From JANXQG01 sp963719885 (GTDB lineage Bacteria > Planctomycetota > Planctomycetia > Pirellulales > Thermoguttaceae): a stretch of DNA of 64,000 bases. The DNA lies in contig CAVRDP010000024.1 of NCBI GenBank assembly GCA_963719885.1, positions 1 to 64,000 on the forward strand, in the 5' to 3' direction. The notes below the pieces were generated by a model, which saw only the letters and a list, made by a program, of their open reading frames with translations, had not been told where the DNA came from and did not search any database. Shown here in pieces: positions 57,153 through 64,000 of the stretch. Numbering within the stretch: position 1 is the first letter of the stretch; each line of letters opens with the position of its first letter. The translations under genes and the position numbers were made by a program.

Positions 57153-58952
57153 ATGCAGTTCGCGCGACTTTTTTCGCTCCTGACCCTGATCCTTCTTGGT
57201 CTGGCCGCAACTCCAACCCAGGCCGTCGAGCCGTCTTCCCCAATCACCATTCTCGTCGAGGCCGAGGCCTTTGACGATTATGGCGGCTGGGTCCTCGACC
57301 AGCAGTTCATGGACCAGATGGGTTCGCCCTATCTCCTGGCCCATGGATTGGGAACGCCCGTGAAGGATGCGACGATGAAGGTCCGCATAGCCCGCAAGGG
57401 AACCTACCACGTCTTCGTGCGGACCCGCGACTGGGTCGCTACGTGGAATGCCAAGGGATCGCCGGGCCGCTTTCAGGTCGTGGTCGATGGCAAGCCGCTG
57501 GCGACGCCCTTTGGGACCGAAGGGGCCGAGTGGCACTGGCAGCCGGGCGGAACGATCGAAGTGACCGGCGCGGAGATCACCTTGGCCTTGCACGATCTGA
57601 CCGGATTCGAAGGCCGTTGCGACGCGATCTTTTTCAGCCAGATGCTCGACGTTGGATCGCAGGACTCGCCTCCCAACGCCGGGCGGGAAATGGACGACTT
57701 TCGTCGCCGTTTGCTCAACATCCCTGAGAAACCGGCGGACGGCGGCCATTATGACCTGGTCGTGGTCGGCGGGGGGATCGCGGGAATGTGTACGGCCATG
57801 TCGGCGGCGCGGCTGGGCGCCACGGTGGCCCTGATCCAGGACCGGCCCGTGCTGGGCGGCAACAACAGCTCGGAGATCCGCGTCTGGCTCAACGGCGACA
57901 CGAACCGGGAGCCCTATCCGCACATTGGCGACCTGGTGCGCGAGTTCGAACAGCGGCGGCGCCAGGAGATCGGTCCCGCCCAGAACTACGACGACCAACA
58001 GCGGATCGCCACCTTCCGCGCGGAGAAGAACATCCGCTTGCTGTTGAACGAGCGGGTCAACCAGGTTGAAATGCAGGGCAAGCGGATCGCGGCCGTCGTC
58101 GCCCAGAACACCCGCACGGCGCGGCGGACCCGCATCACGGGCCGCTGGTTCGCCGATTGCACGGGCGACGCCGTGGTCGGTTTCCTGGCCAAGGCCGATT
58201 ATGAAGTGACCGAGAAGGGCCATCAGGGTGGATCGGACCTCTGGGCAACGACCGACACGGGGAAGCCCTCGCCGTTTCCCCGCTGTCCCTGGGCCTACGA
58301 CCTCGGCCAGAAGCCGTTCCCGTCGTATCCGGATCAGTGGGGCAAGTGGTTTTGGGAGTCGGGCTTCGACCGCGACCCGATCGCCGAGACGGAGCGGATG
58401 CGCGACAACAATCTCCGCGCCATGTACGGCGCGTGGGACGCCTTGAAGAACGTCCGCAAGAAGTATCCCAACCGCCGCCTGACGTGGGCCGCCTACGTGA
58501 TGGGCAAGCGCGAGTCGCGCCGCCTGCTGGGCGACGTGGTTCTCACCCGCGACGATCTCCTCAAGAGCAAGACGTACCCCGACGGCTGCGTGCCCACCGG
58601 CTGGTCGATCGACGTTCATCTGGCCGACCCGAACTATGTCCGCGGCTTCGAGGAGGACCCCTTTATTTCCTACGTCGCCAGCCACTACGAAAATTACCAG
58701 CGGCCTTACTGGGTGCCGTATCGCTGCCTGTATTCGCGGAACGTGCCGAACCTGTTCATGGCCGGGCGGGACATCAGCGTGACGCACGAGGCCCTGGGCA
58801 CGACCCGCGTGCAGCGCACGACGGGCATGATGGGCGAGGTGGTCGGCATGGCCGTTTCGCTGTGTAAGAAGTACGACGTCGATCCCCGCGGGGTGTATGC
58901 CGGGCACCTCGATGAACTAAAGAAGTTGATGGAACGGGGCGTGGGGAAGTAG
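57153..58952 (+). CDS. Exported FAD-dependent oxidoreductase with N-terminal carbohydrate-binding-like domain
   Basis: 599 residues. Signal peptide FARLFSLLTLILLGLAATPT. Residues about 30-165 form a beta domain (LVEAEAFDDYGGWVLDQQFM) as in secreted planctomycete oxidoreductases. The Rossmann motif is DLVVVGGGIAGMCTAMSAAR (about 200-219), followed by HGGNNS-like LGGNNSSEIRVWLNGDTN. GRWFADCTGDAVVGFLA is the second FAD contact. NLFMAGRDISVTHEALGTTR is typical of PF12831-type enzymes. The substrate may be a sugar or its derivative. Frame intact. Confidence 0.85.
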   Translation: MQFARLFSLLTLILLGLAATPTQAVEPSSPITILVEAEAFDDYGGWVLDQQFMDQMGSPYLLAHGLGTPVKDATMKVRIARKGTYHVFVRTRDWVATWNAKGSPGRFQVVVDGKPLATPFGTEGAEWHWQPGGTIEVTGAEITLALHDLTGFEGRCDAIFFSQMLDVGSQDSPPNAGREMDDFRRRLLNIPEKPADGGHYDLVVVGGGIAGMCTAMSAARLGATVALIQDRPVLGGNNSSEIRVWLNGDTNREPYPHIGDLVREFEQRRRQEIGPAQNYDDQQRIATFRAEKNIRLLLNERVNQVEMQGKRIAAVVAQNTRTARRTRITGRWFADCTGDAVVGFLAKADYEVTEKGHQGGSDLWATTDTGKPSPFPRCPWAYDLGQKPFPSYPDQWGKWFWESGFDRDPIAETERMRDNNLRAMYGAWDALKNVRKKYPNRRLTWAAYVMGKRESRRLLGDVVLTRDDLLKSKTYPDGCVPTGWSIDVHLADPNYVRGFEEDPFISYVASHYENYQRPYWVPYRCLYSRNVPNLFMAGRDISVTHEALGTTRVQRTTGMMGEVVGMAVSLCKKYDVDPRGVYAGHLDELKKLMERGVGK

Positions 58953-59024
58953 GGACTATTGTGCGCGGCGATGAGTGAGAATCCTCAGCCTTGGTTGCTT
59001 GAAAAACAATAGATTCAGTTTAGC

Positions 59025-59063
59025 ATGGCAGAGCTCAGCCGGTTCTTCGGGCCCTTGGGGTGA
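59025..59063 (+). pseudogene. DUF4160 start-codon stub
   Basis: Twelve residues, MAELSRFFGPLG, stop. DUF4160 proteins begin with a near-identical M-x-E-I-S-R-F-x-G sequence and usually sit directly before DUF2442 genes. The rest is deleted. The stop is 3 bases before the DUF2442 ATG. Confidence 0.5.
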
Positions 59064-59066
59064 CCG

Positions 59067-59303
59067 ATGATTCATCTGATTTACCGCGTTCGACGTTTCC
59101 GCGTCGTTGGACCGTACGCACTTTGGGTTGCGTTCGACGACGCCAGCGAGCAAGTCATCGACTTTCGCGAAGTGCTCACGGGCGAGTTGTTCGGGCCGTT
59201 GCGCGACTTGGAGGTATTCAACCAGGTTCGGATCGACCCGGAGGTCCACACCTTGGTCTGGCCGAACGGCGCCGATTTTGACCCTGCGACGCTGCACGAC
59301 TAG
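59067..59303 (+). CDS. DUF2442 protein
   Basis: 78 residues, full family length: IYRVRRFRVVGPYALWVAFD, DFREVLTGELFGPLRDLEVF and the ending VWPNGADFDPATLHD are all diagnostic. DUF2442 often pairs with DUF4160 in toxin-antitoxin-like modules; here the partner is reduced to a 12-residue stub. DUF2442 may bind DNA; this is inferred from family context. Confidence 0.85.
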   Translation: MIHLIYRVRRFRVVGPYALWVAFDDASEQVIDFREVLTGELFGPLRDLEVFNQVRIDPEVHTLVWPNGADFDPATLHD

Positions 59304-59639
59304 CCGGAGCACCTCGAAGCGTTGGCAACGCGGGCTAGGGGTTGGGCATGCAAGCCGGTGTGATGATTGTTTCAGCTTCTGCAACAATCTGGGTAATTTG
59401 TGGTTCGCTGATTGAATCCAGGTCAATGGGAAGAGCGATTGAAACTTCTCGTTACCTGAATCAATCGTCTATCCAGCCACAACCGACGCTGCGGACGCTT
59501 TAGCAACGCGGCGAACATTAGCCCCTTCTGCCGGAAGGGACCGATATACTCTGCGCCATCCATACTTACGCTTTCTGTTGCAAACGGCCCCGTTGAATCG
59601 CCAAGGGTGTTTCTCTTGGATCGGTTGGGCCCGGGGCTG
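59304..59639. other. Intergenic stretch without supported genes
   Basis: About 340 bases between DUF2442 and the secreted protein at 59640. A minus-strand frame (59423-59665) has no recognisable features and overlaps the neighbouring gene end. Nothing else supported. Confidence 0.5.
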
Positions 59640-60695
59640 TCACCCGCGGAAGATCGCATTGCCAATGCCGGTTCCGAGGATTATGGTGTCATTGTTCCAA
59701 AGGGATTCCTTGTAGAAGTTGCATTTCCAACGCTTCACAATTCCGCCCTCACGTTCGTAAGTATAAAAGATATAAAACGCGGTGTCTTTCTCCCCGAGTC
59801 GAAACGGTGGTCGAATAATCTCGGCGAAATCCTTGTCCAGAGGTTGTTTGTCGTAGCCCGGAATGTCACTCAGCCGGGAGATGATTCGTGTATCATGGGG
59901 ACTGCTGGCAAGGATGTACTTCTCCAGATAACCCTGGTAGTCAGCGTCGGTGTGTGGACTCGGTACCAGTTCCCACAGCAATTTAATAACCTCGACTCTC
60001 TTCATCCCGTCTGCTACTCGCCCATCAGTGGAAACGAGCAACTGATGAACAATGTTTGCATCTGGCTTGCCGATAAGGCCAAGTCGGACGCGGAACCACT
60101 TGCCATCCAGTGGCAGGATCGGTGGCTCCTGATTTTCCCAAAGCCGCAGTTTGTGTTCCTTGGCAAATTGCTCCGCCTTCTGGAGCATGACTATCCGCTG
60201 CTCAAGGGTGGGGTGTTCCTCGGCACGCACGAACACAATCGGCTCCTTCTTGCCCCCTTCATCGTGTCCCTGTAGTTCTGCCTGAACCCTGACGCCGCCA
60301 AATGTTTCCTTGAGCGTAATTGTCAGGTTCATGGCTGTACGTATCCTGGAGGAATCGTCTATGCCGAAGACATCGCACCTGATGGCCTTGCCTTTGCCAA
60401 AAGGACTATCACTCACCATGCCGAGATCGTAGCTCTTGCCTTTGGATAAGTCGCGCGGGTGGTTGGGGTCGAGTATGTAGAACTTGCCGCGCGTAGCTTT
60501 GCCAGACTTTTCAATTAGAACGAGAGCGAACCCCGGCTTATCTCCGTTCTCGGTAATCGAAACCCAAGTGCGTGTCCTATCTGGCAACAGCTTTGGCCCT
60601 TGGTCGCGAGACGATGGCGCAGGCTGTTGTCCGCACGCAGGACAAACGCCAGCAAGAACACAACTCAGCAATAGAATGAAAGTTCTCATCTTCAT
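59640..60695 (-). CDS. Secreted hypothetical protein
   Basis: 351 residues with a signal peptide or lipoprotein-like N-terminus (MRTFILLLSCVLAGVCPACG, Cys at the likely cleavage point). The mature part is beta-rich (FALVLIEKSGKATRGKFYIL, MNLTITLKETFGGVRVQAEL) with a helical segment (RIVMLQKAEQFAKEHKLRLW). No family recognised. Frame intact. Confidence 0.7.
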   Translation of the reverse strand: MKMRTFILLLSCVLAGVCPACGQQPAPSSRDQGPKLLPDRTRTWVSITENGDKPGFALVLIEKSGKATRGKFYILDPNHPRDLSKGKSYDLGMVSDSPFGKGKAIRCDVFGIDDSSRIRTAMNLTITLKETFGGVRVQAELQGHDEGGKKEPIVFVRAEEHPTLEQRIVMLQKAEQFAKEHKLRLWENQEPPILPLDGKWFRVRLGLIGKPDANIVHQLLVSTDGRVADGMKRVEVIKLLWELVPSPHTDADYQGYLEKYILASSPHDTRIISRLSDIPGYDKQPLDKDFAEIIRPPFRLGEKDTAFYIFYTYEREGGIVKRWKCNFYKESLWNNDTIILGTGIGNAIFRG

Positions 60696-60792
60696 CTTCC
60701 GCCAAAGCGTGAAAAGGGGGCATAACTGGTCTTCAGGTCCACTAATCCGCGTAGGCTCGGGATCAGCGACGTTCGTTTCTTCTTCCCGCGTA

Positions 60793-61215
60793 TTACTTCG
60801 TCCAGTCTTCGAGTTTCAGGTTCGGCACCTTGTTGAAGTCTACAGCGTTGCGAGAGAGGAGTGTCGCATTGCGCGACAAGGCAATGGCGGCGATCTTCAG
60901 ATCCATCGTCCCGATGCGGATTCGCTCGCGTTGCAAACGCTGGAATTCCTCAACCGCGGCTTCGTCAAAGTCCAGCACCGTTACCTGCCGATAGTTGTCA
61001 AGATGTTGCCGCAGTCGCCGGTACGCTTTCAATTGTTGCGACATCGACTTCGCACGCGCGACATAAGCCATCCAGCCACGCATTTGCTCTTCGTAGCTGA
61101 TAATGGTTGTGGCAATATCATCCGGGGGAACGTCGGCCAGGCGCTCCCGTAATCTGCCGGACTCTTCCGCGCCCGACTCCAGCAGGCTCATGTGGTCGGT
61201 ATCGAGAACCAGCAT
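60793..61215 (-). CDS. vapC: VapC-family PIN-domain toxin
   Basis: 140 residues. PIN landmarks: the first Asp in MLVLDTDHMSLLE, Glu in IATTIISYEEQMRG, Asp in IGTMDLKIAAIALSRNATLL and the last Asp in NAVDFNKVPNLKLEDW. VapC toxins cleave tRNA or rRNA. The gene follows a small coiled-coil antitoxin-like gene by 10 bases, the standard antitoxin-first arrangement on this strand. Confidence 0.9.
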   Translation of the reverse strand: MLVLDTDHMSLLESGAEESGRLRERLADVPPDDIATTIISYEEQMRGWMAYVARAKSMSQQLKAYRRLRQHLDNYRQVTVLDFDEAAVEEFQRLQRERIRIGTMDLKIAAIALSRNATLLSRNAVDFNKVPNLKLEDWTK

Positions 61216-61225
61216 CTTGCCGTTC

Positions 61226-61441
61226 CTATTTCTTTCGTCCAGACTGTTTTTTGGGCCTGAGCGACTCTCGATACTTCCGTCCCAGCTTCATGGCCTCCTC
61301 ATAAATAGGGTCATGTTCGAAGGTCCCGGCGATGCGTTTCCACCATGGTTCTCCCGCTCCGGCGGCCTCAAGCTTGCGGCGCAGCGCCGCCAATTCTTCT
61401 TCCAGCGCGGCGACTCGCTTCTCAAGTGATGATAAGGTCAT
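61226..61441 (-). CDS. vapB: VapB-like antitoxin with coiled-coil N-terminus
   Basis: 71 residues. A coiled coil (LEKRVAALEEELAALRRKLE, about 6-25) is followed by WWKRIAGTFEHDPIYEEAMK and a basic tail (LRPKKQSGRKK). The C-terminal half resembles the toxin-binding tail of antitoxins. The 10-bp spacing to vapC supports the pair. DNA-binding fold not evident, so the VapB name rests on context. Confidence 0.6.
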   Translation of the reverse strand: MTLSSLEKRVAALEEELAALRRKLEAAGAGEPWWKRIAGTFEHDPIYEEAMKLGRKYRESLRPKKQSGRKK

Positions 61442-61542
61442 AGCGCGATTCCTAATAGATGATGTTGGTGGCGAATACTGTAACGCTTGGCGAGAACCTT
61501 GTCAATCGGAGCGGTGAGTGAGCGGTGAGTGGATTGGGGGCG

Positions 61543-64000
61543 TTATTTGCCCGGCAACTGCATCACGACCTCGACGTGGGCGGCCAGCAGCGTGCCGGCC
61601 AGGGAGGCGTGCAGGTCGAGCTCGCGGAACCAATTCAGCGGCGGGGCGATGTAGCCGGGCGGCGCCTCGGGCACGAAGCCGCCCTTGGGCTGGAATTCCT
61701 CCAGCTTCGTCGAGGTCCAACGGCCCTGGCCGTCGGCCGCGTCGCGGAGGACGTACTGACCGCCCAAGGGACAGACCAATTTCGCCGCCAAGAGAAACTC
61801 GGCCGCCTCGCGGCAGTCCTTCAAGGGCACGTGGAGCTGTTGGTTCAGCGAATGCATCAAACGCAGGTTGCCCAAGGCCGTCTCGCGGGTGCGGGCATAG
61901 CCCCAATTGTTCAAGAAGGGCGCGATCCGCGCGCGGAAATGTCGTTGACGTGCAACCGCAGTTGGGCCGGTTGCCGCGCCGGCTGGAAACGCAACTGCGG
62001 CGCCACCTCGGCCAGCACCTCCGGCTGGAAAGAGAAGAGGGCGTACGTGCCATACTGCAAGCGCCACAGCCCGATGATGCTCCGCTTGTAGCCGTTGGCG
62101 TCCTGCGGCCCGCCGAACATGAGTTCCAGCAGGCGCAGGTAGCCGGGTTCGCCTTGATAGCCGAGGTATCCGACGATCGCGTTGCGGAGCTTCAGCCAGG
62201 GCATGAAGCGGCCGTCGATCAATTCGTTGGGCGGCGCCACGTCGCGGAGGCCGCCGAACATCCGCTGGTCAGGCAGGCTGGCCTCGAACGTGCCCATGTT
62301 TCCCGGCACGGCGGCGAGTTGGTCGTTGGCGATCGGGCCCACGATCTTGGCGAGCATCTCGATCCGCTTGCGCTGCAGCGGCGTCATGCGGGCGTCGATC
62401 AGCACTTGCTCCCGCTTGCCGGAGAAAGACTTACCGGAAAGAACCTTGTGCTGCAAGCCGACGAGCAGCGGTTCGATCCGGCCCCAATTCTCCTGGGAGT
62501 ATGCAATGAAGCGGGCGTAGGAATCGGCCTCGGCGGCGCTGACTTGCCCGACCGGCACGTCGGGCACCGGGACGAAGGAACCCCGCCGGCCGCGGAGTGA
62601 ATCGTAGACCTCGCCTTTGCCGATCACGGCCTGGCTGCCGTCGGCCCGCGGGCCGAACCCGGGCGGCAGGAAGCCGCCTTCGATCAATGCGTCGATGGTT
62701 CTGCCCGGTTTTCCTTCCGTGGCGGCGTTGAGCTTCGCTAGTTGCACGATCTCGATGTCGCTCGCGGCCTCCAGGCGGCGGAGCGACTCGACGCGGTAGG
62801 CGGGACGCGTGAAGTTGCGGAAGAAGGCGTCGGAGAAGTAAATGAACACGGCGTCGTTGCGCTCGATCGGCAGCACGCTGCGGGCGTGGCGGAATTCCCG
62901 CGAATTGCCCAGCGAACCCTGGCCCTTGGCCGTTTGCAGGAAGCGGGCTGCCAGGGCCCGCGACGAACGTCACGAAATGGTAATCGCCGCTGACCGCGTA
63001 ATAGGAGCGGATGGAGCCGTCGGGCGACGAAAGATAAGAAACGTTCTGACCTTCGATCTTGACCGTTTCTTCCTTGGCCTTGCCGTCCTTGACCCGCGCG
63101 GCCCGCGGTCCGGAGAGGCTCGAACCGAGGAGCATGCCGTTGCGGGCTTCGAAGAGGAACCCGATCGCCGCGCCGTCTTGCAGGAGCAGGTCGGTGCCGA
63201 CCATCGCCACGTCGGAAATCACCGTGCTGCCCAACATGCGGGAAAGCTGGGTTTGCTCCAGCACGAGCTGGTTCTGGATCCGCCGGTTCTTTTCATCGTT
63301 CAAGCCGCGCATGGCGACCAGGTTCTGCAGGTCGCCACCCCAAGTGTCCAGCGTATCTTGGAACCAGAGAAAATTGTCGAAGCTGCCGAAGCGGATGTAG
63401 AAGAATTCGGCGGGCACGTGCCGGGCGATAGGCTCGATCTGCGGCTCGCGGTCCGGTCTGCCGTCGGCGCCCGGTTGTGGGTCGGGGGGGAACTCCAGCG
63501 GAGCAACTTCTGGAGCGGTCGGCAGCGGCTGGCCGGCGGGAAGCGTGGCATTGGTCAAGCCGAGCACGCGGTCCTGCTCAATGGCCGTGCGGATGCCTTC
63601 GCTCCCGGCCAGCGCGCCCAACTCCCGTTCGAATTGCCGATAGCCCGACTCCTCCTGCTTCTCGCGCGGCAGCGGCAGGTTGAGCCGGCGGGCGAGCGTA
63701 CTCACGAGGTACGTTTCGACCTGCGGCGGGAAATCGGGCTTTTGCTGCAAGAGGCGGCGCGGCGCGGCATAGTCGCGCCACCAGGCCTGCATCAGGCGGC
63801 GGTGCACGGCCGGGTTGTTCCGCGGCTGGACGACCAGCCGGAATCGACTTCCCGGCCTGAATGGCCAGATCCAGGGGTTCCGCGCCGCGAAAGAGGAAGT
63901 ACAGGGTCGTTCGCGGCGGACGGTTGAGCATGCCCCGCAGGATGCCGCCGACCTCTTGCCGCACGGGTCCGCCGCTGGTCAACGGGCTATCTTCACGGAG
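61543..64000 (-). pseudogene. Large planctomycete hypothetical protein, 5' end beyond the window, three frameshifts
   Basis: Read leftward from the window edge: LFRGAEPLDLAIQAGKS, then in another frame WWRDYAAPRRLLQQKPDFPP to VSGDYHFVTFVAG, then NAVFIYFSD-type sequence (RNDAVFIYFSDAFFRNFTRP, LIEGGFLPPGFGPRADGSQA) and finally YIAPPLNWFRELDLHASLAG, ending at 61543. Shifts lie near 63855, 62958 and 61935, each by one base. I do not recognise a family. The sequence is consistent with one protein of over 800 residues. Confidence 0.65.

Noticed and set aside
1..64000. rRNA, tRNA or other structured RNA genes.
   Set aside because: I saw no tRNA-like GGTTCGA loops with matching stems and no rRNA sequence; a covariance-model search could still find short RNAs.

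Overview
The window is GC-rich bacterial DNA that most likely belongs to a planctomycete. The best evidence is the secreted giant protein at 34.7-43.2 kb, whose N-terminus carries the LEPR-XLL-type sequence (RFEALEERRLLS) typical of planctomycete surface proteins. Supporting evidence is the number of large exported proteins (PQQ propeller, Kelch, cyclase-like, sugar isomerase and FAD oxidoreductase with export signals), a solute-binding protein with a helical N-terminal half, an IS66 transposase, and many short interspersed palindromes. No rRNA, tRNA or CRISPR array was seen.

Layout. 1-5.7 kb: an IS66 transposase running off the left edge, a 5'-truncated two-domain glycoside hydrolase (GHL15-like plus GH53), a methyltransferase, a GNAT, and a complete IS1380-family element with CTAG target duplication. 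5.7-20 kb: small regulatory and membrane genes (a csrA remnant, STAS, a LuxR response regulator, two paralogous DNA-binding-like proteins with duplicated promoters), a serine hydrolase, a frameshifted GH13 gene preceded by a chimeric remnant, an orphan CdiI-type immunity domain and an SGNH esterase. 20-27 kb: secreted and solute-binding proteins broken by repeats, nested palindromes, a 7-bp minisatellite of about 530 bp, and a prophage terminase remnant. 27.6-34.6 kb: a redox/detoxification block (nitronate monooxygenase, Mug, cytochrome P460, SDR, isochorismatase, NmrA, redoxin, Ohr) bounded by direct repeats, several of its genes internally deleted. 34.7-43.2 kb: the beta-helix giant protein. 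43.2-51 kb: a truncated HEPN locus and a minus-strand series of envelope proteins (cyclase-like, membrane protein, PQQ propeller). 51-64 kb: a putative glycosidase, Kelch protein, zincin, sugar isomerase, FAD oxidoreductase, DUF2442, a VapBC pair and a large hypothetical protein leaving the right edge.

The most interesting signal is a 24-bp imperfect palindrome (core ACCATGRGTACATGGT) found in at least ten full or near-full copies, plus tandem and expanded derivatives. All lie at 20.6-25.1 kb and 44.9-56.1 kb, many inside coding sequences. Its length is a multiple of three and it is open in five or six reading frames. Several copies sit inside larger symmetrical nests of other inverted repeats. 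I know of no description of this element in planctomycetes.

About 18 single-base frameshifts interrupt otherwise well-conserved genes. Many may be assembly or sequencing indels, so gene-by-gene pseudogene calls are provisional. The repeat insertions and internal deletions are larger and cannot be explained by single-base errors.
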